Both the position numbers and the translations under genes were made by a program. A stretch of DNA of 6,026 nt from Flavobacteriales bacterium. GTDB taxonomy: Bacteria > Bacteroidota > Bacteroidia > Flavobacteriales_D > Sanyastnellaceae. Location of the stretch: assembly GCA_028823435.1 (NCBI GenBank), contig JAPKBK010000112.1, forward strand, positions 1-6,026. Reading direction: 5' to 3'. Shown one piece after another: positions 1 to 6,026 of this stretch. Numbering within the stretch: the stretch's first letter is position 1; every line of letters starts with the position of its first letter. Under the pieces are notes generated by a model. That model was not told the origin of the DNA. It saw only the letters and a program-made list of their open reading frames with translations, and searched no databases.

Positions 1-639
1 AAAATCACAATCAATGGCCATGTTCCTGAGTTGGGCACGAAGGTGCAGGCAGGGGACGAAGTAAGGGTGGAGGGAAAGTTAGTGGGAGGAGGAGAGCGTG
101 ATGATTTGGTCTATCTGGCCTTCCACAAGCCGGTGGGTATCGTGTGCACAACAGATCAGAAACGAGAGGAGGACAACATCATTGATTTCATCGGATATCC
201 AACGCGTATTTTTCCAATAGGCCGACTTGATAAGCCGAGTGAGGGCTTGATTTTCCTCACGAATGATGGAGATATCGTGAATAAGATTTTGCGTGCGAGG
301 AATCACCATGAGAAGGAGTATATCGTCACTGTAGATCGGATTATTATCGGTGACTTCATCAGCGATATGGGCAAGGGTGTGCCGATTCTGGATACGGTAA
401 CGAGTCCGTGTTTTATAGAGCAAACCGGAGACAGGGAGTTTCGGATTGTGCTTACGCAGGGTTTAAACAGACAGATTCGAAGAATGTGTGAACACTTCGG
501 GTATCGGGTGGGGCGACTTAAGCGCGTTCGTATCATGAATATGCATCTCGATATGCCAGTGGGAACGTGGCGAGACTTTCAAAAGCACGAACTGGAAGAG
601 ATGTACCGCTTGATCGGTGATTCGTCGAAGACCGTGTAG
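1..639 (+). CDS. rluF: RluF-type 23S rRNA pseudouridine synthase (5' end outside window)
   Basis: The reading frame is open from base 1 to a TAG at 637-639, so the start lies upstream; the in-frame TTG at 31 falls inside the S4 domain and is not a believable start. The first ~25 codons look like the end of an S4 RNA-binding domain (INGH, then VQAGDEVRVEGKL). The catalytic pseudouridine synthase domain follows, with HKPVGIV, the active-site motif GRLDKPSEGLIFLTNDGD (catalytic Asp encoded at 229-231), NKILRARNHHEKEY, and the family signature GLNRQIRRMCEHFGY plus RIMNM near the C-terminus. From memory these match E. coli RluF closely. RluF isomerises U2604 of 23S rRNA and also acts on U35 of tRNA-Tyr in E. 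coli; that activity is inferred here. About 30 N-terminal residues appear to be missing off the edge. The protein ends soon after the catalytic domain, without the C-terminal extension of the E. coli enzyme. RluB or RluE are less likely, given the MCEHFGY block. It is cytoplasmic, and a small YjbR-like gene follows 31 bases downstream on the same strand. Confidence 0.93.
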   Translation, partial: KITINGHVPELGTKVQAGDEVRVEGKLVGGGERDDLVYLAFHKPVGIVCTTDQKREEDNIIDFIGYPTRIFPIGRLDKPSEGLIFLTNDGDIVNKILRARNHHEKEYIVTVDRIIIGDFISDMGKGVPILDTVTSPCFIEQTGDREFRIVLTQGLNRQIRRMCEHFGYRVGRLKRVRIMNMHLDMPVGTWRDFQKHELEEMYRLIGDSSKTV

Positions 640-670
640 TGAGGACAATGTCATCCATCAAGCGCAAGTC

Positions 671-1078
671 ATGAATCGAGCGTTCTTAAAGGACTTCAAT
701 ATTCATACTGAGGTCAATGCAGCGTCAATTTTAGAGTTTGTAGGTCAAATTCAGGGCGTGAGTACGGGCTTTCCTTTTGATGAATCGACAATGGTCATTA
801 AAGTGGGTGCCGATTCTAAGCACAAAATCTTTGCGCTCTTTAACATTGATCATTTTGAGTGGGTCAATCTGAAGTGTGATCCGGAAAAGTCAATCGACCT
901 AAGAGGGCGTTACGATGGGGTCAAGCCGGGATGGCATATGAATAAAACGCACTGGAATTCAGTGTCTCCAGACCCCATCTCTGATGTTCCAGCAAAACTA
1001 TTTTGGGACCTTTTGTTGCACAGTTACGCGCTCGTTAAGCACTCTTTGCCGATAAAAATTAAATCACAGTTATCCTAG
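671..1078 (+). CDS. MmcQ/YjbR-like family protein (CyaY-like fold)
   Basis: A 135-residue cytoplasmic protein of the MmcQ/YjbR family, whose members adopt a CyaY-like fold. Some have been linked to DNA binding, but no biochemical role is settled. Family landmarks are GFPFDESTMVIKV (residues 33-45), the core KIFALFNID (52-60), NLKCDPE (66-72) and the hallmark PGWHMNKTHW (86-95), followed by the usual short C-terminal helix region containing LLLHSYALV. The ATG at 671 is chosen because the frame's only longer start is a GTG at 617 inside the upstream rluF gene. Even from 671 the N-terminus is some 15 residues longer than I expect for the family. No good ribosome binding site precedes 671, which is usual in Bacteroidota. 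The gene lies 31 bases after rluF on the same strand, so co-transcription is plausible. It ends at TAG 1076-1078, facing the convergent propeller gene. The family call is firm; the start is moderately sure. Confidence 0.85.
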   Translation: MNRAFLKDFNIHTEVNAASILEFVGQIQGVSTGFPFDESTMVIKVGADSKHKIFALFNIDHFEWVNLKCDPEKSIDLRGRYDGVKPGWHMNKTHWNSVSPDPISDVPAKLFWDLLLHSYALVKHSLPIKIKSQLS

Positions 1079-1155
1079 TTTAAGGCAATTAATAGCCAAT
1101 TTATTGTGTTTTAATGCATTTAAGCGCATTTTATCGCAAAACATACCGCTTCGTA
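1079..1155. other. Convergent intergenic gap, AT-rich, possible weak bidirectional terminator
   Basis: This 77-base AT-rich stretch lies between the stops of the + strand YjbR-like gene and the - strand propeller gene, so both transcripts should end here. The best hairpin I can find is a 5-bp stem, AATGC (1113-1117) with GCATT (1126-1130) around an 8-base loop. T runs flank it on both sides (TTTT at 1109-1112 and 1129-1132). That is weak for an intrinsic terminator, and nothing stronger is visible. A terminator is expected here because of gene orientation; the particular hairpin is only a guess. Confidence 0.25.
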
Positions 1156-3636
1156 TTAGGCGCAATTCTCACCGAAGAGAGACAGTACAGCGAGTACATC
1201 TGAGATGGTCACCGCCCCGTCCCCATCTACATCTGCAGAACATCCAGACATGCATCCGTACTGACTGAGTATGAGTAAAATATCGTTAATGTCGATGATG
1301 CCGTTAGGCACCACATCCTCAGGGCAGGAAGCAATCGGTGGCGGGGGCGTTCCAGCTAGAATGGAATCCAATGGGAAACTTTGAATACTCCTGGAAAAGG
1401 TGCCGGCTACAAGTCGCCTCTCTACCGTATCCACGACAAGGTCGTAGACGGGAATCCAGGGCATCGACCCCAGTCTCTCCCAATGTGCGCCAGCATCCAC
1501 GGTCGCATATACGCCTGCATCCGTTGCGGTAGCCCATACCACTTCGTTCAATGCGACGACGGAATTCATGGGGTGCTGAGGAAGGTCTCCAGACACAGAA
1601 TGCCAGGGTCCTCCAAGTGCCGCTTTTAAGATGTGAGGCGTGTATGCATAGTCCCTGTATCCACTGACGGTACAGAAAATGGAGTCAGGGTTGTAGGGGT
1701 CGAAATAAAGGTCTGTGACATATCGCTCAGGAAGTCCATTTGTCATCAGATTCCAAGTTGTTCCGCCGTCCGCCGTGTAGTGTACTTGTCCGTCTGCCGT
1801 TCCAGCTGCGACGATGTTTTCGTCAATCGGAGACCCCGTGATTGAGGTGATGATTCGGTAACTTAATGCAGGGTCTGTATTTAATGTGAGGTCGTCACTC
1901 ATGGGGGTCCAAGTGCCCGAAGGTTCGCCGACCATCTTCCACATTCTTTGTGTTCCAGTCCAAATGTGTTCAGGGTTTGCAGGGTGGAGCATAATGGGGG
2001 CATCCCATCCTTTTCTGTCGCCAGCATCGGTATCTGCCATTCCGTTCCAAGAGGGATTTAAACTGGCAGGTGGGTCGTATGAGTATGCGAAGTTTGCCCA
2101 CTGAACTGTTGCTATTCTGTAGTTCGGATTTGTGGGGTGGAATACAGGCGTGAACCCATCACCTCCTCGGTCTCTGTTCCAGCCATTCAGTCCCAGGTAT
2201 GATCCTGTTGCGGTGCCGTTATCTTGAGCGCCTCCAGTATATTGTCCTGGATTGTGGGGGTTCCATTCTACTCTGTAGAATTGAGAATTGGGCAGGTTCT
2301 CAATGTCTGTCCAGGACCCTCCATGGTCCGTTGTTCTATATGCGCCTCCATCGGTTGCGAGGATGGCAGAGTTTGGTCCCACCCACTGCATGTCATGTTT
2401 GTCTGCATGCACAGAATATTCCCACCAAGGCGGGGCCATTTCACTCCAAGTCATCCCACCATCTAGAGAATTCCAAAGGTCCACTCCTAGAATTGTAATG
2501 TCTTCAGCGTTCCATGGATTGATTCTGACTTTTGAAAAATACCAACCAAATCCACCAAGTGCATTTGCAAGCGGTTCAGTATTTGCAATCACAGGAGACC
2601 AACTGAGGCCACCATCTGTACTGTTGTAGATGTTGTCAACCTGCATATCTACCCCCACGACGTGCGCCCAGAATTCACCATTTAATTCTTGGACGCCAAT
2701 GCGACAACGTTCTTCATCACCCCAAGGGTTTGTGATGGCATTCCAGGTTTCACCTTGGTCGGCAGAGCGATACAGCTTTGATTCCGGACCGTACACAAGC
2801 GACCGCGTTGAGTTCCTCAATCTGTTCCATCCGGCTGCGATCATAATTCCAGTCGAGGAATCATAAGCGATGTCATTGACACCGGCGGAGTCTGAAGGCA
2901 GCAAAACATGATCCCAAGTTGCGCCTGAATTCGTACTTCTATAGAGGCCTCTGTCGGGGCCTTTGACACCCGGGTTGCCCATTGTAGCTGCCATGACGAT
3001 TTCGGGCGCATCGTCAAGAATGAGAAGTTGACTCACGATGCGTGCAGAATCAAGACCCAAATGAACCCAGTTATTTCCGCCATCGGTTGAGCGATATACC
3101 CCATTCCCAATTCTGGGATGACTCGAAATTTGTGGGTCACCAGTGCCGAGATAGACCGTTCCTTCTTGAGAAGGATGAAAGGCGATGCTGCCCATTGCCA
3201 TCCATGCAAAATCATCTGTCAAGGGCGACCAGTTCATGCCTCCATCAGAAGTGCCAAACAATCCGCCCGCTGAACTTCCAGCAAGGATGTGATTTGCATC
3301 GAAAGGGTCTTGTTTGATGACATTAAGTCTCCCACCGATGTTTTGGGGGCCTTCCATTCTCCAATCGCCTCCAATTTCTCGTGAAAAGTCCGCGGCTTCA
3401 ATGGCTTCAAAATGACTTCGAACATTTTTTAATGCAACATCCGCGTCTCTTATGTCCCAATCTGAGTCGGGGTAAGACCATTTGAAACTGGCTGATTCCC
3501 ATGGTTTAAACTTCGCAAAGGCATCTTTCTCTGTGCTGTCGTTTCGTGTAGAATTGTCGAAATTAAAGATGAAAGAAATGGTGAGCAATAAAATTGTTGC
3601 TAACAAAAAGAGAGAAAAAGCGCGAATAGGTTTCAT
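1156..3636 (-). CDS. Exported Asp-box (BNR/sortilin-like) beta-propeller protein with dockerin-like tail
   Basis: A large secreted or surface protein: 826 residues from the ATG at 3636, or 836 if the in-frame ATG at 3666 is used. Numbering below is from 3666. Residues 11-36 are MKPIR plus a long hydrophobic stretch, a signal peptide or uncleaved anchor, which favours 3636 as the start. A short spacer follows, then the block EGPQNIGGRLNVI (105-117) typical of Bacteroidota Asp-box proteins. Nine Asp-boxes of the form [ST]xDxGxxW (one has Asn for Asp) start at residues 139, 193, 244, 301, 349, 400, 445, 631 and 722, suggesting one or two multi-bladed beta-propellers as in GH74 enzymes and sortilins. 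HADKHD (420-425) and GAQDNGT (479-485) are also familiar in this group. A TPPPP linker (773-777) leads to a Cys-rich dockerin-like tail (780-836). Annotation pipelines often call such proteins glycosyl hydrolases, but I see no catalytic site I can assign. No T9SS sorting domain is present. It is transcribed divergently from the lamin-tail gene. Confidence 0.85.
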   Translation of the reverse strand: MKPIRAFSLFLLATILLLTISFIFNFDNSTRNDSTEKDAFAKFKPWESASFKWSYPDSDWDIRDADVALKNVRSHFEAIEAADFSREIGGDWRMEGPQNIGGRLNVIKQDPFDANHILAGSSAGGLFGTSDGGMNWSPLTDDFAWMAMGSIAFHPSQEGTVYLGTGDPQISSHPRIGNGVYRSTDGGNNWVHLGLDSARIVSQLLILDDAPEIVMAATMGNPGVKGPDRGLYRSTNSGATWDHVLLPSDSAGVNDIAYDSSTGIMIAAGWNRLRNSTRSLVYGPESKLYRSADQGETWNAITNPWGDEERCRIGVQELNGEFWAHVVGVDMQVDNIYNSTDGGLSWSPVIANTEPLANALGGFGWYFSKVRINPWNAEDITILGVDLWNSLDGGMTWSEMAPPWWEYSVHADKHDMQWVGPNSAILATDGGAYRTTDHGGSWTDIENLPNSQFYRVEWNPHNPGQYTGGAQDNGTATGSYLGLNGWNRDRGGDGFTPVFHPTNPNYRIATVQWANFAYSYDPPASLNPSWNGMADTDAGDRKGWDAPIMLHPANPEHIWTGTQRMWKMVGEPSGTWTPMSDDLTLNTDPALSYRIITSITGSPIDENIVAAGTADGQVHYTADGGTTWNLMTNGLPERYVTDLYFDPYNPDSIFCTVSGYRDYAYTPHILKAALGGPWHSVSGDLPQHPMNSVVALNEVVWATATDAGVYATVDAGAHWERLGSMPWIPVYDLVVDTVERRLVAGTFSRSIQSFPLDSILAGTPPPPIASCPEDVVPNGIIDINDILLILSQYGCMSGCSADVDGDGAVTISDVLAVLSLFGENCA
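1159..1329 (-). other. Dockerin-like double EF-hand C-terminal domain of the propeller protein
   Basis: This region encodes residues 780-836, counted from the ATG at 3666. Two helix-loop units are visible. The second loop, DVDGDGAVTISD (812-823), has Asp at positions 1, 3, 5 and 12 and Gly at 6, an ideal calcium loop. The first, DVVPNGIIDIND (784-795), keeps Asp-1, Asn-5, Gly-6 and Asp-12 but has Val at position 3, so it is degenerate. Each loop is followed by a hydrophobic helix (ILLILSQYG, VLAVLSLFG). Cysteines at 781, 805, 809 and 835 bracket the units and could form disulfides. This style of tail is common in marine Bacteroidota secreted proteins that are not cellulosomal. Its binding partner is unknown. 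Confidence 0.75.
1480..3252 (-). repeat. Array of nine Asp-box (BNR) protein repeats
   Basis: This span encodes the nine Asp-boxes of the propeller protein, from TSDGGMNW at the high-coordinate end to TVDAGAHW at the low-coordinate end. The first seven are spaced at about 43-57 residues. A gap of about 185 residues separates the seventh and eighth boxes, and only degenerate turns are visible there (for example EPSGTW, about 581-586). Asp-boxes are structural hairpin turns on the edge of propeller blades and do not themselves show enzymatic activity. The repeats are conserved at protein level and diverged in DNA, so they are not a recent tandem expansion. Confidence 0.8.
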
Positions 3637-3688
3637 TACACGCAAGATACTCAGTAAGTTTGGCATGCTAATTCAAAACATACATTTT
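3631..3688. promoter_or_regulatory. Compact divergent promoter region between the propeller and lamin-tail genes
   Basis: Only 52 bases separate the preferred start codons (3636 on - and 3689 on +). On the + strand, TAAGTTTG (3655-3662) matches the Bacteroidota -7 consensus TAnnTTTG exactly. A TTTC (3631-3634, one mismatch to TTTG) lies 20 bases upstream, which fits the known -33 spacing. Transcription would start near 3668, about 20 bases before the ATG at 3689. On the - strand, TATGTTTT (3682 down to 3675) is a one-mismatch -7 candidate that would start transcripts near 3669; no -33 element is clear. The + match is reasonable for a short motif, while the - one is weak. No Shine-Dalgarno is evident for either gene. 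Confidence 0.4.
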
Positions 3689-4630
3689 ATGCGCTTTACA
3701 TTTATACTCAGTCTTATTGCAGCACTTACGTTTACTGCAAGTTCTACCGCTCAGGTCATTTGCGATGACCTTATCATCTCTGAATACCTTGAAGGTACAG
3801 GGAATAACAAAGGCCTTGAATTTTTCAATCCCACGTCAGAGCCGATTGATTTAAGCGCATATGAATTACAACGTTGGAGCAATGGAGAAGGGACAGTGAC
3901 TGATGCTACTGAGCTGTTCGGCACTTTGCCATCGCTCACGACTTGGGTCCTGGTCAATGGTCAAACAGAAGACGTTGATTTGGGAGGTGGTGCACTTTCT
4001 CCAATGTGTGATCCCTTGATGCAGGGTATGGCTGACCAACTGGACAATCCATATCCAGCACCAACTTACATGAATGGAAATGATGCGCTTGTTCTTGTTA
4101 AGAACGGGACGACTGTAGTCGATATTTTCGGAAAGCCAGGAGAGAATCCTGGCGTGGCTTGGACGAACGATGCTGCGAACGGTTTCACAGATGTGGGTGA
4201 TGGCGCAGCTTGGCTTACGTCGAACCATACATTGCGCCGCAAGTTCGATGTGGTGCATGGAACCAATGTCCCACCTGTGGTTTTTGATACTTTTCTCGAG
4301 TGGGATACGCTTCCAGTAAATACATGGGATGGCTTGGGATCTCACAGCTGTGCGTGTGGGTCAACAGGAACAAACAATCTAGTGGAGACACCATCTTTAG
4401 AGATCTTTCCTAATCCTGCTGTAAACGGACAGTTCAACATTGAAAGTGGTCAGTCTGTCAAGCAAATTGAAGTGTACAGTCCTGAGGGGCGTCTCGTGGA
4501 GGTGATTGCACCTGCTTCAGATATCCGTTCGTGGTCTATCGCAACTTCAGAGTGGAATGCGGGTGTTTATTTCGTGAACGTTCAGTACTTGAATGGATCG
4601 ATTTTTGCCCACCGCATCGTTGTACGTTAA
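3689..4630 (+). CDS. Secreted lamin-tail-domain protein with T9SS type A sorting domain
   Basis: A 313-residue exported protein. The start is the ATG at 3689, because it gives a textbook signal peptide (MRFTFILSLIAALTFTASSTAQ in two pieces: basic start, hydrophobic core, cleavage near Ala-21/Gln-22). Longer in-frame starts run back into the divergent gene. Residues 24 to about 187 form a lamin-tail domain: DLIISEYLEGTGNNKGLEFF (27-46), IDLSAYELQRWSNG (53-66), GNDALVLVKNG (130-140), VDIFGKPG (144-151) and TLRRKFDV (181-188). This version resembles the domain at the N-terminus of extracellular nucleases such as ExeM, but no nuclease domain follows. Residues 236-313 are a T9SS type A sorting domain, with LEIFPNPAVNGQFNIE and, near the end, AGVYFVNVQ and HRIVVR. 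The protein should therefore cross the outer membrane by T9SS and be anchored on or released from the surface. Cysteines occur at 25, 107, 221 and 223. A TonB-dependent receptor gene follows after 36 bases. The function is unknown; a ligand-binding role is my inference. Confidence 0.9.
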   Translation: MRFTFILSLIAALTFTASSTAQVICDDLIISEYLEGTGNNKGLEFFNPTSEPIDLSAYELQRWSNGEGTVTDATELFGTLPSLTTWVLVNGQTEDVDLGGGALSPMCDPLMQGMADQLDNPYPAPTYMNGNDALVLVKNGTTVVDIFGKPGENPGVAWTNDAANGFTDVGDGAAWLTSNHTLRRKFDVVHGTNVPPVVFDTFLEWDTLPVNTWDGLGSHSCACGSTGTNNLVETPSLEIFPNPAVNGQFNIESGQSVKQIEVYSPEGRLVEVIAPASDIRSWSIATSEWNAGVYFVNVQYLNGSIFAHRIVVR

Positions 4631-4666
4631 TTCGTTTTACGCTTACTACTTAGCACTTCTTTTGTC

Positions 4667-6026
4667 ATGATTCGTATACATTGGTTTGTCCTGCCCGTTT
4701 TCTTGGGGCTTTTCTTCGGCTCGATGCTCACCGCATCAGCCCAAACAGGTCTTGTACGTGGTTCTATTTCGGATGCGATCACTGGCGAGGCTTTAATTCA
4801 GGCAGCCATCATTTATGGTGCAGGTGAATCAACGAGTGGTGTTCTCACTGATTTTGATGGGTTGTACGCGATCGAACTTACGCCAGGTAAATACAACCTT
4901 CGCGTTTCTTACGTTGGCTATGAGCCTATGTCAAAAGAGGTCAATGTCGTTGCAAACGCGACCATTGAAGTTGTTTTTAAGATGGAGACCGTACTCCTTC
5001 AAGAAGCAAGGGTGGTGGCAGATATTGCAATTGAGCGAGAAACACCTGTGGCGTTTTCAAATATAAAGCCACTCCAGATTCAAGAAGAGTTGGGTTCTCA
5101 GCCTATTCCCATGTTACTTAATTCAACGCCAGGAGTCTATGCCACTCAAGCAGGGTCAGACGACAATGGGCCAAGTATCAGTATCAGAGGATTTAAACAG
5201 AGAAACGTGAGTGTTCTCATCGATGGCATTCCCGTGAATGACATGGAGAATGGAGGTGTTTTTTGGAACAACTGGTTTGGCCTAGACCTGGTCACTCAAA
5301 CGATGCAAGTCCAAAGGGGATTGGGTGCTTCAAAACTTGCCCTTCCCGCGATCGGTGGAACAGTGAATATTGTGACTGTCGGGATTGAAAACAAGAAGAA
5401 AACAAGTGTGAAGCAGGAGTTGGGTAGTTTTGGCATGACGCGTACGACGCTTGGTCATACCACAGGCCGTTTGCCGGGTGGTTGGGGATTTACTTTTGCG
5501 GGAAGCTATAGGAAAAGCGGTGGATATGTCGCGCAATCCTATACAGATTCTTGGTTTTACTATGGCAAGGCACAAAAGATTATCGGGTCGCATGTGTTGT
5601 CTCTAAGCGTGACTGGCGCACCTTCTAAGAACTCAGCACGTGGGTATCAGCAAAGAATCGCAACGCATAGTAAAGATTATGCACGTAGTCTATTCACAGG
5701 AACGGATGCGGAATACACACAAATGACAGAATACAGTCAAGCGTATGATGCCATTTTTAACGATGGAGCGCTCTCGTTAGAAGATGAGCAAGCAGCGTAT
5801 GCTGAACTGAATTCTCAGTACGCGTATGATGTAAATGGTGGGGCTTCAGAGTTTGAGAATGAAATGACATCGACGAACTACATTGATACCACTGGGCTGA
5901 GGGACATGGGACTCAACTACAATGTGCACTGGGGCGAGCTTAATGCATCGAACCTGTATGAGCGTCAGAATAAATACCACAAACCATTGATGTCTTTGCG
6001 CCACAGCTGGAGAACGACAGAGAAGC
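4667..6026 (+). CDS. TonB-dependent outer-membrane receptor, N-terminal part (runs off window)
   Basis: The frame is open from the ATG at 4667 through the right edge, giving 453 complete codons without a stop. Residues 1-25 are a signal peptide (hydrophobic VLPVFLGLFF, then ASA before Gln-26). Residues about 29-107 are a carboxypeptidase-regulatory-like beta-sandwich (VRGSISDAITGEALIQAA, TDFDGLYAIELTPGKYNLRV, SYVGYEP), as in most Bacteroidota receptors. No STN signalling domain is seen, so an anti-sigma link is unlikely. The plug domain follows (about 130-237): IPMLLNSTPGVYAT, SIRGFKQRNVSVLIDGIPVND, and GGTVNIVT (230-237). After that come beta-barrel strands such as KQELGSFGMTRTTLG and WGFTFAGSYRKSGGY. 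The barrel's C-terminal part is outside the window. The family imports siderophores, cobalamin, glycans and other ligands using TonB/ExbBD energy; it is not SusC-like enough for me to name a substrate. The 36-base gap from the lamin-tail gene, with no visible terminator, suggests co-transcription. Confidence 0.93.
   Translation, partial: MIRIHWFVLPVFLGLFFGSMLTASAQTGLVRGSISDAITGEALIQAAIIYGAGESTSGVLTDFDGLYAIELTPGKYNLRVSYVGYEPMSKEVNVVANATIEVVFKMETVLLQEARVVADIAIERETPVAFSNIKPLQIQEELGSQPIPMLLNSTPGVYATQAGSDDNGPSISIRGFKQRNVSVLIDGIPVNDMENGGVFWNNWFGLDLVTQTMQVQRGLGASKLALPAIGGTVNIVTVGIENKKKTSVKQELGSFGMTRTTLGHTTGRLPGGWGFTFAGSYRKSGGYVAQSYTDSWFYYGKAQKIIGSHVLSLSVTGAPSKNSARGYQQRIATHSKDYARSLFTGTDAEYTQMTEYSQAYDAIFNDGALSLEDEQAAYAELNSQYAYDVNGGASEFENEMTSTNYIDTTGLRDMGLNYNVHWGELNASNLYERQNKYHKPLMSLRHSWRTTEK

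Noticed and set aside
1..90. Possible truncation or pseudogene status of rluF
   Set aside because: The frame is intact up to the window edge and starts in the middle of an S4 domain, so the missing start is an edge effect.
617..670. GTG start at 617 for the YjbR-like gene
   Set aside because: It lies inside rluF, adds 18 residues that do not look like the family, and makes an already long N-terminus longer.
2199..2866. Open frames on the + strand opposite the propeller gene
   Set aside because: They are shadows of the repetitive Gly/Asp/Trp-rich coding sequence, with no recognisable domain or ribosome site.
3482..3688. Upstream extension of the lamin-tail reading frame to an ATG at 3482
   Set aside because: It would overlap the divergent propeller gene by about 150 bases and bury a clear signal peptide in the interior; ATG 3689 is the sensible start.
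3866..4345. A 159-codon frame on the - strand opposite the lamin-tail gene
   Set aside because: The + strand protein has clear domains throughout this span; the antisense translation resembles nothing I know.
4631..4666. Terminator or promoter between the lamin-tail and receptor genes
   Set aside because: No hairpin with a T run and no TAnnTTTG match is visible in these 36 bases.
4815..5066. A short + strand frame inside the receptor gene
   Set aside because: It is out of frame with the receptor, whose own frame shows continuous domain features here.

Overview
The window looks like a chromosomal segment of a marine-type Bacteroidota, most likely in Flavobacteriales and near the Cryomorphaceae, Schleiferiaceae or Crocinitomicaceae. 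This rests on four things: a type IX secretion (T9SS) C-terminal sorting domain; a TonB-dependent receptor that starts with a carboxypeptidase-regulatory-like domain; a secreted Asp-box protein with a Cys-rich dockerin-like EF-hand tail; and weak or absent Shine-Dalgarno sequences with a TAnnTTTG-type promoter candidate. The taxon is inferred from protein style, not from a marker gene.

Left part (1-1078, + strand): two housekeeping-type genes. The first is the 3' part of an RluF-type 23S rRNA pseudouridine synthase, cut by the left edge of the window. It is followed 31 bases later by a small MmcQ/YjbR-like (CyaY-fold) protein. A short AT-rich convergent gap (1079-1155) separates them from the next gene.

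Middle (1156-3636 or 3666, - strand): one large gene for an exported beta-propeller protein with nine recognisable Asp-boxes (BNR/sortilin-like). It has an N-terminal hydrophobic segment and a C-terminal dockerin-like double EF-hand, but no T9SS sorting domain.

Right part (3689-6026, + strand): this transcribes divergently from the propeller gene across a gap of only about 50 bases. First comes a secreted protein made of a lamin-tail domain, of the kind found in extracellular nucleases, plus a T9SS type A sorting domain. After 36 bases follows a TonB-dependent outer-membrane receptor, open to the right edge. The two probably form a surface pair (exposed binding protein plus transporter); the substrate cannot be read from the sequence.

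I saw no tRNA, rRNA, CRISPR array, insertion sequence or phage element. Nothing here amounts to a clearly new system. The best leads are the stand-alone nuclease-type lamin-tail protein paired with a receptor, the dockerin-ended propeller without a sorting domain, and the very tight divergent promoter region.
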